Assembly: GCA_020226215.1 (NCBI GenBank)
Contig: CM035231.1
Coordinates: 55,518,876-55,582,875 of the forward strand
Source: Sindora glabra
Taxonomy: Eukaryota; Streptophyta; Magnoliopsida; Fabales; Fabaceae
Length of the DNA stretch: 64,000 nt
Direction: 5' to 3'
Positions 47,170 through 60,400 of this stretch are shown here, piece after piece (position 1 is the stretch's first letter; each line of letters starts with the position of its first letter). The position numbers and the translations under genes were made by a program. The notes beneath the pieces were generated by a model, which saw only the letters and a program-made list of their open reading frames with translations, was not told the DNA's origin and made no database searches.

Positions 47170-47617
47170 TTAATATTATTAATATATTTGATATAATCAA
47201 TAATAAAAATCATCAAAATTTAAATTTTATCATTAAAATTATAATTAACAAAAAATTTCCATAATAACAGAATAAAAATTATATTTTGCTAAATTTTTTA
47301 TATTGAATGTTTCATATCAAGAATACAAAAATATCATATTTTAAATTTTACTATTGAAATTATAATTATCAATAAAATTTAATAGTATAATATTCAAAAT
47401 TAATATTATTTCATATTTATTTATTAAAGATAAAATTGGAATATGTAAAAAACATAAAAAATAGAAGTGTAACAAAATCATTTCATAAATGATAAAATAA
47501 TCCATCTCATCATTTATATTATGGAACATTTGATGGAATAGCCACTCTTATTTCATAGTGTATACCAAACTTTTATATTTATTTTTTTTCTTATTTCATG
47601 CCATCCAACTAAATATA
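47170..47617. mobile_element. MITE-like repeat, copy B (upstream of RBR pseudogene)
   Basis: This aligns with copy A at 33,440-33,870 over most of its length. The right end carries, on the minus strand, AGTTTGGTATACACTATGAA, and a similar AGTTTGGTGTTTGATATGG occurs near 46,998, suggesting that the full element spans about 46,998-47,570 and that the copies share some flank. It is non-coding. Confidence 0.6.
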
Positions 47618-48345
47618 TAATAAGATATACCTTAAATGCTAAAGTAAAGCGAATAATCACAATTATTGTAATGAAAAAAAATCAAAGGTTTAGAATTTAA
47701 TAAATAATAAAACATTGAAAATAAAATTTTTAAATTTATAATTATCTATTTTCTTAATTTTTTACCAACAATGATGATAATTTATTTTATTTTTTTAAAG
47801 TGTTTACACTTTAGAGAAGCTAAATCAGCAAATTAATATAATATTACAATTAATTTCATATTTCAGATAATTTTTTATCCTTTTCTTTTTGGTAGGATTG
47901 AGATTTTACAGCAACAATCTCGCAAAGAAAGGATCTAAGAGGAGAAATATTCTGTTGAGTTTCCAAAGGGAAAAAAATTATTTGTTGAGATTTTGATGCA
48001 TGGATAACCCAATAGATAGAGTACAAATTGCCATTTGGTTAATTTCCTAATTAAACAAATACATGGAATAGATCAAAATGAGGATAAGAGGCTAGAGGAT
48101 ATTTTTCATTCTCCTTTGGATTTAATTTGGTGGTATATAGAAGGAAGATCTTCTCCTTTTCGTTGTAAATTTTAGAGAAAAATAGGTATAAATTTTTTTA
48201 TTAAAATTGTAAATTTTAGTAAATGAAAATAATAGGTCTTAAAATAAAAATATATTTATTATTTTAAAAATAATAAAAAATAACAGGAAAAAAAGAAAGG
48301 TTACAAATCCTACCGTACATAATCTAATTAAAGTGGTTAAATGTA
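47618..48345. other. AT-rich intergenic DNA, no gene seen
   Basis: No domain-bearing frame. A less AT-rich patch at 47,895-48,130 shows no recognised homology. Confidence 0.5.
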
Positions 48346-49016
48346 AGCTCCGTTTTGCGTAATAAATAAGTTAGTTTATAACTTATTGACCTAGTTAATA
48401 AATTATAAACTTAATAAGTTATAAACTAACTTTCAAAGGTGGTCAATAGACTATAAGTTAACTTTTAAAGGCATTTGTCGCACTAACTTATAAGTTCTGA
48501 TTTAATAAGCTACCTAGAGTAACTTATAACTTATAAGCTATCCCTTTTTTAAATTCTTTCAAAACCTATCCTTATTCTTTTTATTAATTTACAACTTATA
48601 CTTTTTATAATATAAATTTAAATAATTTTTATAAAATATAATTAATTATATTTTAAGTAATTATAATTTTATAATAAATAATAAAATAAAAATTATATAA
48701 GTAAATAAATATATAAATTTATAAAATATTAAAAACTATACTTTTATTTTAAACTTTTTAATTACATTAATATAATTTTATTTTTAAATAAATAAAAATT
48801 ATTTTAATTATATATATATTTTTATTAATATATCCTTTTATATCATTTTGTAATATTTTACAATTTCAGTTAGTTCAACATCTAATTTTACGAAAGACTT
48901 TAGTTAGCTTATCAGTTATTAGCTATCAACTATTAATTATAAGTTATCAGTTATTAGTTAACTTATCAGCTATTAGGTACCTTATCAGCTATCAGCTAGT
49001 TACGCAAAATAAAGCT
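48346..49016. mobile_element. MITE, about 670 bp, with 17-bp imperfect inverted ends
   Basis: The left end AGCTCCGTTTTGCGTAA and the reverse complement of the right end AGCTTTATTTTGCGTAA match at 14 of 17 positions. Subterminal regions are packed with TTATAAGTTA and TTATCAGCTA(T) repeats, typical of plant MITEs of the hAT or Harbinger type. The flanks share GTA on both sides, a possible 3-bp target duplication. No coding sequence. Confidence 0.7.
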
Positions 49017-52000
49017 GTAGATAAAAGAGTGCCACACTAGTAATTCATTTTTTTTTTTATTAAGAATGGAGATGTATATATAACATACCTTTAATCTATG
49101 TAATTTAATGTCATTATATGTAAAAATGAAAGCATACAGTGTTTGGGAAATCTTATTTCATATTAGTGTAATCTCTATTGATACCATAATAGTAATTTTA
49201 GCCCATTTTTTTTTAAATTTGTGAGTTTATAAAAAGTAAGCTAGGTCAAATCCTTTTTCATAAGGATTTTAAATTTAGATTTTTCTAATCCCATCCCATT
49301 TGCTTAAAAAATGTCAAAAGAAAAAATTTAAAAGAAAAAAAATAGCAAAATTACAAAATATAACTGAACCGAATACATATATTGTATTGTAATTATTATA
49401 AAAACATAAAAAAATATTTTAAACCATATGTAGCGAGCGAAACCTAATGCAAAAATTAATAACGTGACTAATGTCAATGAATTTAACATATTAACTTTTA
49501 CTAAATTATTACTTAATTTTTCATATTTTAAATTACTAAAATTATGACTTTAGCAAGTATAGTAATGTATTAAATGCCATAATATATCAATTTTAGTATT
49601 TATATAAATAAATAATTATATTAGTTTACAGCATATTAAATTAATTATCATAAAATAATTTTAAATAACTGTAAATTTACTTTTTTTAGTTCATGTGAAG
49701 TTTTTCTTGGCTTAAGCCCTATCTATTTAAAAAATAGTTATTATTAAATAATTGAAAGTAATTAAGTCTGTTAAATTAAATATTGTAAAAAACTAATTAA
49801 AAATTACTTAAATTATTATTCAAGTAAATATAGAAAAAAAATAACAACATATTATTACCTAATTAGTAAATTTGGTAGATTCTTATCAAATTATTGCAAA
49901 TTCATATGTTATATTACTAAAATTATTACCTAAATAAATATAGTTGGATATTAAAAATTGTCAAAAAATTAATAAAAAATTAATTTTGGTATATAGCATA
50001 AATGAATAATTATGTTAGTTTATGATATTCAAATTGATTTTCACCACATTATTCCAACTTTATGTGTTAAATTATTGAAATTATTACTTAATTAAATAGA
50101 GTAATATTTTAATTTTAAATTATGACTTTTAAACGTGGTTGAGTTATAAATTATATCAAAATTTATGATTACAAATATAAAAATCATATCATTAATTTTT
50201 GGTAAAATGCAATTTATCCTCCTAAATTATGAAGTATAAAAACCCTTATTTCAAATTAGGGACAATTTAACACCTAAACTAATGTTACTATGCAATTAAC
50301 CCTCTCTCATAACTAATATTTAAATTGATAACAACAGTACATCTCTCCATTTCTAGAATTCAATCTCTACCATAATTACTTTTTACTCTTTCACCTAATC
50401 CACCAATGATTTCATAACATTGTTATTTATATTTTTATAATGAGTGCTTATTTAACAAAACAAAAGAGAAAGACCTTACATGATCCTTGAAACACATAAA
50501 CTCTTTAAATTGTGATTCATATTTGATTCATCCAATGATAAATATTATTGTAAACGAACTTACATAATGTCACCAAAATAATGTATTAGAAAAGCAAAAT
50601 CAAATGCCTGCAATAATAATCAAATTTATCAATCCCTATCAATGCTTTTATCCTAAATATCATAAAAAAATATGATCAAATTTATTTAAGATTACTATAT
50701 GTTATAACATAATATCATTATTTTTAGTGAATTTGATTGTTAATGTCCATCTTTGTTAAGTTTGTCAAAATGGAGCTTTCATGCATTGATGAACAATAGG
50801 CAACGATCAAATGAGAAGAATTTGTGTAAGGAAAAATGAAGAACAAATTACTTATATGATATAAAAATGACCAATGACAAGAATTAGATAAGAAATTAGG
50901 GAGAGTGAAGAATGGAGCTAAAGATAAAAAAAAAAAAAAAGAGAGGAATATTACTTATATCAATTTGAATGGGATCTAAGAATAAGGGGATTAATTGCAT
51001 ATTAACATTAATTTAAGTATTAGATTGCCTGTAATTTGAAATGAGGAGTTTTTTTGTTCATACCCTAAAATTTAGCAGGATAAATTGTATCTTGTACTTA
51101 ATTTTAACTAAGTTTTTACTCATTTCATTTTAATCATTTATTGTCGGATTACCAAAATCTAACAATGCTAATAATGTCATGGAATTAAAATATTGATATC
51201 TAAACTTTTAATTTTAGTTAAAATTCTTGTAATATAAATAGACAAAACTTTAACCATTTATTTTAATAGAGAACTTGTTTATAATATAAATAGACAAAAC
51301 TTTAACCATTTATTTTAATATACAACCTGTTTAAGGTCATGATTATGCTACCATAACCAAAAGTACAATCATCCGTACTTCGACCAATTATCATTTTTGC
51401 TTGGACGAATTTTAACCCTACTGGTAACTTGTTGAAAGTAATTGTTACTTATTTTTATTTAGGGATGATCATGATATATTATTAATATAATAATGTATTA
51501 ATTTATCATTAAATTTAATTATTGATATATTATTATATAACATATCAAATTTAACTTAAAAAATTGATATATAATTAAATTTAATAGTATATATATATAT
51601 ATATATATATATATCATAATCTCACCCTTTATTTCCCTGCTACTGATTCTCAAATAGATTTTTGGCCTAAGCGATGTTGGATTGGGCAGCCAGCCAGATG
51701 TTTCATAATTCCGTGTTAACGTGAAAATGTGAATGTGATTTGATCGTAGGAAAAAACAAAAAGCCTTGACCATCGATAAAAAAGAATTCGTAATAGCAAA
51801 ATTTACTTTATTTCATATATTCATATTCATATTTATTTATTTGACATTAAATTATGTCAATGTAATTAAAATATCTAAGATAAAAATATAATTATTTAAA
51901 ATATAATTAATTATATTTTATCACATTATATATTTATTTATATACGTACTTTATATATTTATAATTTAAAATAAATTATCAATTAATTGAAAGAAAAAGG

Positions 52001-55000
52001 ATAAATTTAAAAAATAATAAGTTATAAGCTATCTTATAAAACTTATTAAATAAAAACTTAATTTTTTAACACACATAACACTTTTATTTGCTGCCTCATC
52101 ATTTATTTATTGTATAAATATAATCTTAGTTATAAAAGAGTTGTGGAATAGATGGATCGGACAGCCTGTGGGTTGGGTGTAAAACAGGACAAGCCGAATC
52201 CATCTATTTTTTGTACGAACCTTCAATATGAAGGTCTTGTCCTTGTGAACTTGGGCTGAGCTAACTTATCGGAATTTTTTAAAATTTTTTTTAAAAAAAT
52301 TGAAAAATATTGCATATTTATTTATAAATTAATTATAATATACTTTAAATTTATATATAATTTTAAAAGATATTATATTTATAAAATATAAATCATAAAA
52401 TATTTATAAATTATTCATAATACAATATTATATAATTAAAAATAAAAAATATAAATCTAAATTTATATTAATTTATATAAAATTTAAAAATATTAAAAAA
52501 AATTCACAAGCTATTCTATGAACTTTTATGAATCAAGTTAGTTGTAGCTTGCGAGTTGCAAGTTGACTTGCAAGTTTCGACAGATTTCAATAGTTTTAGT
52601 TATAAATGTAAAACTTTGTATTTCAGAAATATTTAAATTTTAAACATAAATTAATTTTATAAATCTGATTACTTATAAATTTTTATTATATCTAAGATTA
52701 GCCTTTTAATTTTTTTTTTTGAAAACAAAAAATACGTCGTCTTATATAAAAATTAGTTTTCTAATATTTAATAAGTTACAAGTGGTTGAGAAAAGCTTAT
52801 ACAACAAACTCGAACTTTTTATTTATTATTTATTAATATCCCACTAATACCAAGTCTACAATTGGTCCGTTCAAAACACATATTACCCTCCATAAATTAT
52901 TAAGTTCAAATGTTGAAATTTTAGAATATATCCTATGGTTACATAACAGCAATATTATATATATATATATTAATTACAAAATCAAGTCAATCAAAGCTTT
53001 CAATTTCACAGGATTCTCATAATATCCGAATTTCAAATAGACCCACTCCAAATCTTTGATTTAGCCTTTAATTGAATCCACAAAACATTTCTTGGAGTCA
53101 TTTTACATTAAATACTTCTTAGAATAACAAATATAAAAGGCAGTGGCAGAAAACTTGACAATTAAAGCAATTCTGTGTCACGTGTCTGAAACTGGTTGAT
53201 CCATCAGCACAAACATCCATGCCTTGATTTTTTATCCCAGGCATGAGGACCTCACCCTTGTTTAATTTGTTCCCTACATCACAAAAAATGGGCCGTGAGC
53301 TTCCTATTTTTATTTTATTTTATTTGTTTTAATTTTGTTTTCCCTTTTACTCCCTTAGTCGGAGGTTATTGGCAGCACATGGTTGCCGACTTCAAGTTAT
53401 GTTTTTGAAAATTTTTTAAATGTTCTTATCCATTTTTTTGAATTAAATTTAGTGGGTGTTGGTTTCGCACAAGAGAACGAGAAAGAATGAAAAGGAAATA
53501 GAAATTTAGACGGTGTTTGGTTTCACCTATGAGAACGAAAAAGAAATAGGATTATGGTACTTGTGATTTTCCATTTTATTGTTTGATTTATCAGTTAAGT
53601 AATAAAATTATTGTTATTTATGGCTCCCTTTTTTGACAAATAGTAATGATGATAATAATAATAATAGTGATGATAATAATAAGAAAAAAATATTTTTTAT
53701 TTTATTTTTAATGGGTAATGTAATTTGATAAGTTAAAGAAGTGAATTTATTCAAATGGATAAATTTGCTTAAGGTAAGCATCAATTAGAAATTCTTATAG
53801 GGGTTACGGTAATGATTTTACCTTTGAGTAATAGTTATAATTTAAATTAAATATTTTATAATAAAAATCTTTCAATGGTAACATTCAAAGAAAATAGTCA
53901 ATAGTGATTGCTTATACTTTTTTTGTAACCGTAAGAGTGATTAAATTATTAAATGTACACGTATGAAAACCTAAGATTGAACCTTGGACATAATGGAAAG
54001 TACATGACTTTTAAGGAACATTATGCACCACTTGAATTAAAGGCTCTCGATCATATACTTTTTTTACCTTAATAAAAAAAATGAGAGATTTAATTACATA
54101 TAAATTAAATATTTAGTTGGGGGAATTTTTTTATTTTATTGCTAACCATTTAAAATTATTTTTGTTTTCAATAGAGAAGTAGTTAAATCATTAAATATAC
54201 ACACATATGCATTGAACTTTAAATACAATAAAATATACAAAATCTTTAAAAGATATTTTATATCCCTTGAGCCAAAGGCTCTTCACACCTCTCAAAATCT
54301 TTAAATCAAATATTATCTTAACAATTATCTTTAATGATGTTAGCAAAAACATGAAGAAAAGAGTTTAAAAGAGAAGACTTCAAATTAAGAGAATTATAAT
54401 TAATAGTTGTAACTCTCAATTAAAATGGAATTATTGTTTTCTATTGTAATAATTTCAAGGGGAAAAAATGCATTTTATCCATTTGTGATATGATGCCATT
54501 TACTGTTTATTCTTAAGTGTGAAAAAGAGAACACACATGATTTAAACCATTAATACATTTAAGTTAAATTTCCATCCAAATTAATGAAATTAGCAACAAG
54601 TTATATGTCAAATTATTAACCCTAAACTATTCTAATTTTACCTCCATTTTATCTCTAACTTTTACCACAACACTCCCATCATTATCTTCTCTTCTGTTTT
54701 GTTGATGCAAAATCCATGGGAAGGAGTTCATTGCAAACATGCTAAATTAGAGGAATACAAACAAGCTAAAGCTACCACTATCCATTTATTTTACATATGG
54801 AACTCCTTGTCATTTTTACTTATTCGAATATATATTTTCTGTTTAATGTGGTAAAATGATCATTGCAAACATGTTAAACTTGAGGAAAATCATCTCATGT
54901 AATCTATCTTTTCCTTTTTTCTATATGATTTTTTCTTTTAATCTGCTAACTAGAAACTTTATTTTTTATTAAAAAGTCTTCCCGACTGTTAAAATCGGCT

Positions 55001-56603
55001 CATGAATATGATTGATCTACTGAACCCAGACAGGAAAAGAAAAGAAAAGAAGCCGATGATAGGAACATTGGCGGCAAAAATTAGGATTAATTTGGAGGTA
55101 AAATTGGGTTAAATTATGGTTAAAATTTTGACATGTGCCTGCGTGTGGTTGAATACATTAATTTAAATGAAAATTTAATATATGGGAGTAAAGCGTAAAT
55201 AATTCAAATTATGGATGGCGTCCTTTTCACATCTTAAATTACAGGTGGACTGATTGAGGTTAACGCCAAATATAAACATAGCATATATATATATATATTT
55301 AATAATTTCAAAATAAAAATCACAAATAACTGTTATAAAATAAATAAAATATTGATAAATACTTTGAATTGGTCCTAATAAATTTACTTGCGAGGGAAAC
55401 AAACCAAAATCCACATAAAAAATTCTCGAGTGAAATCAAATATCACCCATTATTAAAAAGAAAAAGTAAATGTTTAGCCTAATATTGACTGTTTTTCAAA
55501 AATGTAAATATTATAGAGAAAGATGCAAATTATCCCTTCAACTTCAGAGTACTTTGATTTTACCCTCTTTAATTTTAAAAATTAAAAAATTCCTCTTTCA
55601 AATTTTACAAGATTTAGAAATAATACTCATTTTTTACTTAATTAATCCTTTTATCAAATTATGTGACATTTTTATGAAATTTTTAAACAAGAATTAAAAC
55701 ATTATAAAATTTTGACTTATTTTTTATTTTTTGGATAATAATTTCCCACCGTATATACATGTATTTAATCTAAATTTTATACATGTAATTTGATTTTTCT
55801 TAATAATATAACATAAAAATTATATATGAAAAAATATCTAAAAATACTAACATTTTAATATTTTAATTATTATTTAAAACTTCATAAAAAAAGTATATAA
55901 ATTGATGAAATGGTTAATTAAATAAATAATTTTTGTTAATTTCAAATTTTATGAAGTTATGATGAAATAATTTTTAAGTTTCCAAATTAAATGAGATAAC
56001 ATTCAACCACCTCAAAGTTTAAGAGGGTCACTTGCATTTTTTTCCCCCAATATTGTACCATAAAAAGCTACGAATATGTCAACCATATCAACAATTAATG
56101 CATGACATGGCAAAACTATCGGAGGAAGCATGCATTTCACGGCAAATGAGGGAATTATTGTGTTTGTTCCTAACTGGATTCGTTGCTGCTTCGCAAAAAC
56201 ACCAGCGACCTTGCACATGGTCCTGTAATCTTCCTGCTACCATTTACATATAAAACCCGGTGTGTAGTAAGCAGACCTTGAAATGCAATCACAGGAAAGC
56301 TTATCAGTAAAATGACTAAGAAAGCCCTTCACAGCTAGTGGTGTCAATTATACAGATACCCCTCAGCAAGGAAAAAGAATTTAAGCAAAGAAGAAAACAA
56401 TAACTGTTGTGGTTCCATTGCATATGTACAATTGAAGTCCAATAACATATTCACATTATATTGAGACATATTTGACATGTGCATCACTGTAACTAAATGA
56501 TTATAAATGGAACAAACTGGGGAACAACATATCAGGAGGCAGCTTTGGGCACTCTACATGTAGTTGACAGAAAGAACTGGCGGGATTCGCCGCGGAACTA
56601 GGC
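49017..56603. other. Long AT-rich intergenic region, no gene seen
   Basis: Over 7.5 kb no frame resembles a known protein. A 52-bp tandem duplication lies at 51,231-51,333 and TA runs at 51,588-51,613 and 52,955-52,968. Less AT-rich patches at 53,130-53,400 and 56,050-56,300 have no recognised homology; the latter may include 3' UTR of the FYVE-SYLF gene. Around 53,455-53,570 two similar GGTGTTTGGTTTC-like segments suggest a decayed MITE end. Confidence 0.55.
51231..51333. repeat. Tandem duplication, unit 52 bp
   Basis: Two adjacent copies of AATATAAATAGACAAAACTT followed by TAACCATTTATTTTAATA, differing at a few bases near their ends (GAGAACTTGTTTA versus TACAACCTGTTTA). Confidence 0.9.
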
Positions 56604-59600
56604 CTAATAGCTCAAACTGGAATATAGGTCTTGAAGAGCTCTGTACAATGGTTCACCAGCCCTTGGCCTGTCCACCATTCCTAGTAAAATGTCATTTGTT
56701 GTGAGATAAGGATCACCGTAGAAGCTCAAATTGGCATCCATTCTTGTTGCAACAATATTTCCTTCCAAAGAAACTCCCACGAATGCACCTACAGTTTGTT
56801 GGCATGACCCACATTAGAAATACTTAACCATCTGATTTACATATAGTGCATATTTAACATTGAACGTGGAAATAAAATTAAAAAAAATATATATGGAAAT
56901 TAGGCAGTCATGATAAAAAGGCTATTTATTAACTTTTTCCAAAACAGATAATGAAAGCAGTAAAGTAAACACACAACAATAATTTGTGCTGCCACCAAAA
57001 GGAAAACCAAAGAGAAAGGAAGAACAGGGATTATTTCAGAGAATTCCAGAGGCAATGCGAGGCCATTGATACTGAGAATGATCAAAGTGTGGAATGCATT
57101 TAGAAATTAAAGTACTGTACATGAATGGGTCAGCACATTAGTAATACTTGTCACTCAAATACTTTCTCCATTTCTTATTACTTGTCGCACTTAACAGATT
57201 TCACAAAAATTAATAAAATAGTTTAATTTTTTTATTTTTAGTTAACTTTTCAAAACTACCCTTTAATTTAAAATCAATATTTACTCCATTCTCATCTCTC
57301 TCTCTCTCTCTCTCTCTACATTATTGGAAGATGACACTATGCACAAATTCCAAGATGGTTGAAAATGAAGCAAGGAAGATGTAATCAATTTGTTGAGAAA
57401 TGAAAGCATAGAATAATAAATCATTTATTAATAAAAAAAGGATAAAATAAAAATATATATATATTTGATGTTTCATTGGTTTTCTAAAGCAATAGATTAA
57501 AAGGGATTAAAAAACATGTGCTAGATAATAAGGGATGAAAGGAGTATATTGTGAGTCCTTGGACATTGACTACTGGATACAAATTGGTTGATGTTTAATC
57601 TATACGCAAGAATAGTTAGGTAGTAGCTCAAAAAGCATGTACATGTACTCCATATGTTCTTGACATCTTGGTAATTCAAGCAATAAAAAAGAATCACAGA
57701 TGCACATAATGTTTCATTATAATCTACCTTTACCACAACTGTAAGTATAGCACATGCCAGAACCTCTGTCTCCAGCACGAATATCTGCTTCAACCACTCT
57801 CCCAAGAGGCCCTGCTGCAGCACTACAACCAGCACCAAGAGAAAAATGCATACGACTGCAGAATGTCTTCACAGCATTCATATCATGAAGCACTATTATA
57901 AAATCCATAAGTTCACCACCAATCTGCAAGTGCAGAAATAGATGAGCAATCATCAGAAAATTGAAATCATAAACAAGTCAAAGTGCAATCACATACGCAT
58001 GAGTGAGTGGAGAGAGAGTTTTCAATTTGCTTTATTGGCTTCCTAGACTAGTGGTAATATTTCAACTTACATACTTACTGCTACTACAAGAGAGAGTTTT
58101 GGATTTGCTTTAGTGTTTCAACTTATTAATAACTTCCAAATGCTTGCTGGCAATACAGTTGAACAAATACATTACCCATTAACTGTCACACCTGTGACGA
58201 AGTAAGAATAAAAGAAATCCTAGACACATGCATATCATAAATAGAATTCAATTGTATCCTTTTCTGTTTCTCCTTCATTTCCCATTAAACCAAAATCAAA
58301 CAGGGAGCACATGATAAAAAGAAATCCTAGACACATGCATATCTTAAGTAGTAATGTATTCTCGCATGATATAAACCTGCAAATTGTCTCCTTACCTGAG
58401 CGCCCCACCCTAAACCCACAGAGCATATAGCCGATGGAGCAGACCATGATTCATCTGATCTTCGAGCAACAACCAAGCCAGTACCAAGTTTGTAAGAGAT
58501 CAGTGCACCAGCTTTAACAACAGTTAAAATTGCCAGGCCTTTGGCTCCCTTAAGAACAGCTAACGGAATGGACCTCTCAGGATTGGATCTCGCCACCTAT
58601 TTATTTTAAAATAGGTTAACAAAATATTTTAAACATAGAGGGTAACTTCACCAGAATATGATATTACCAAGACACATCAACAACTTAGTCATTCACACTT
58701 GGTTGTATTGGCAACAACACAGTGAAATGAAGAGGGGAAAAAGTGATGCAATCATCAGAGTATGATTAGAAATCACATGCACCATGCAAGGTTAAATAAA
58801 ATAAAAAATCAAACCTGGGAGTAGTTTCTTAATGTGTTAGATGCTTTGTATATCTCATACTCCATAGACAAAGCAATTGGAAGATTAATCCAACCTCTAC
58901 CACAAGTCCAATCCATCACATCATGCTTTGCAACCTGCACAGCATTGCTTATGGAGTTGATAAGAACACCCTGTAAAGGATCAAGCCTATCATAGCAGGC
59001 ATCACAGACCCTCTGAGGATTCCTTTCCCTGAACTTAACAGGCATCAAACACCTTCCTGTGGTACATGTTCGGCAGAAAATCCCTCCACAAAACCGGCAA
59101 TGATGTCTGCCACAGGTAAATGCAGTAAAGGGAGCATTACATTGCATACAACGGGGAGTAGAACTATCAGGAAGCCAATCAGGGGGTTCAGCCTCCAAAA
59201 CCTCTTTGTAGACACCATAGTTGATCCCATTTGGCTTGAAAAGCGGTGGTGCACTTGGTGTGTAGACTGAAGAATGGAGGATAGTATCTCCATTCTTTTC
59301 AGACCCAAGAAATGATACATTTGAACTTGATAATTCCTCATTTGCAGCTGCATCTGGTGTTTTATTCCGTCCGGTCAAAATAGCAATCATTCCAGTGAGC
59401 ACATTCTTCAGGTTCACCTCAGGAGGCCTTTTGGAGGGAGTAATACCATAAGCATCACCACCTGATTCATATCCTCCATAAAACAAATCATCAGCCTCGG
59501 AAGGAAATTGATACAATAACTCTTGCTTTGGAGAATTTGAGCCTACTAGGTCGCTAGTTCCAGATTTTGGTGCATCCCATGTAGAATCAACATAACAGTT

Positions 59601-59681
59601 ATTGTCAAAATGAGATTGGGTTTTCTCCTTTTCTAGCTTTGAAAGCGAAGAGTAGGAAACTCTTCCACCAGAGTTTGCCAT
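56604..59681 (-). CDS. FYVE zinc finger and SYLF (DUF500) domain protein
   Basis: Four coding exons, 59681-58815, 58596-58396, 57923-57728 and 56788-56604, join in frame to give 482 aa. ATG at 59,681 begins MANSGGRVSY. Residues 1-160 are Ser/Gly-rich and probably disordered. A FYVE finger lies at about 168-230, with the three diagnostic motifs WLPD, GRHHCRFCG and QRVCDACY; zinc ligands are C178, C181, C195, C198, C203, C206, C226 and C229. A SYLF domain fills about 295-475 (AKGLAILTVVKAG, GLGWGAQIGGELMDFIIVLH, then SLGAGCSAAAGPLGR and AFVGVSLEGN) and the protein ends QDLYSSLSY. FYVE fingers bind PI3P on endosomes and SYLF domains bind phosphoinositides; plant FYVE proteins are one of the families that named SYLF. 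An endomembrane role is inferred. A 5' UTR intron is likely at 60,217-59,731. Confidence 0.93.
57162..57544. mobile_element. Stowaway-type (Tc1/mariner) MITE in an intron
   Basis: The left end CTTTCTCCATTTCTTATTAC, followed by TTGTCGCACTT, matches the classic plant Stowaway terminus. The right end read on the minus strand starts CTCCTTTCATCCCTTATTAT. TA dinucleotides flank both ends (57,160-57,161 and 57,545-57,546), the expected target duplication. It lies in the last intron (56,789-57,727) of the FYVE-SYLF gene and contains a TC microsatellite at about 57,296-57,317. Confidence 0.8.
58011..58130. repeat. Short tandem duplication in intron 2 of the FYVE-SYLF gene
   Basis: The words AGAGAGAGTTTT-ATTTGCTTTA and TTTCAACTTA occur twice, starting near 58,011 and 58,090, with the second copy internally shortened. 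Confidence 0.65.
58209..58352. repeat. Direct repeat of about 35 bp, spacing about 109 bp
   Basis: AAAAGAAATCCTAGACACAT followed by GCATATC and AAGTAG/AAATAG occurs near 58,209 and again near 58,318 within intron 2 of the FYVE-SYLF gene. The second copy ends close to the donor of exon 2. Confidence 0.8.
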
Positions 59682-60400
59682 TCACCACACCACATATACT
59701 GAAGGCCAAAACCAAAGCAACAATATAGAACTGCAATTTAACATTCATAGTTAAAAAAAAAAAAAAACTGTTTAACAGAGCAATAATAAAAAGGGAAAAA
59801 GTTTGATAAAATTCCTTAGGAGTTTGTCATAAGGTTCTCCATTCAACTTGATTGTTCTATCAACTATTAATAACTTTAATTTGATAATTACAATATACAT
59901 ATGTTGCAATCTGGACGGACAACTTCATGGTAAACAGTCAGGAACTTTGCCCAAATAAGAAATGGCAAACTGGCAAATTACACAGAAATTCATTCCAAAT
60001 GTATTCCTTTTTTAAGCTTTTTTGTGAATACGGTCATCCATGCATCAAAAATGAAAAAACCAATATAATCTACTAATTTAGAAAAGCAAACTCCCCTTTT
60101 GATGCTAAAATAGAAAACAGAAATTGAAGGCCGTCGGATTGTCAAACTGTTTTTTATTGATGACCCAAAAAAGACAATGATCATGAAACGGGGAAGATGA
60201 TTAGAAGGGAATATTACCTTAAATATCGATCAAGTTCGAAACTTTTTATGCAATCACCAGTGAAACTGAAGCAACCAACGAGGAGGAAGAAGAAACAGAT
60301 GCAAGAGAGACCCACAAAGCGAGACCAGCTCAACAAAACCAGAGAATATCTGGGAATAAGCTAACCCCGCCCAAGCTGTTGTTCAGGTCGAAGAAGCAAA
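59682..60400 (-). promoter_or_regulatory. 5' UTR with intron and promoter-proximal region of the FYVE-SYLF gene
   Basis: Reading the minus strand, a donor AAG|GTAATAT at 60,218/60,217 and an acceptor ATTGCAG|TTC at 59,731/59,730 define a probable 487-bp intron in the untranslated leader; the second leader exon (59,730-59,682) runs straight into the start codon. The first leader exon (upstream of 60,218, to about 60,400) is less AT-rich and purine-rich on the plus strand, as expected of a plant leader. The transcription start is not fixed. Confidence 0.6.

Noticed and set aside
52150..52590. Possible MITE with GGGTTGGGTGTAAAAC and GCAAGTTGACTTGCAAG segments
   Set aside because: The two ends could not be paired as inverted repeats and no target duplication was seen.
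53455..53570. Pair of GGTGTTTGGTTTC-like segments suggesting a MITE end
   Set aside because: No matching opposite terminus was found, so it is mentioned only inside the intergenic entry.
56012..56253. Overlapping frames on both strands, about 70 codons, in a less AT-rich patch
   Set aside because: No recognised domain; the position is compatible with 3' flank of the FYVE-SYLF gene. Not strong enough for a separate gene.
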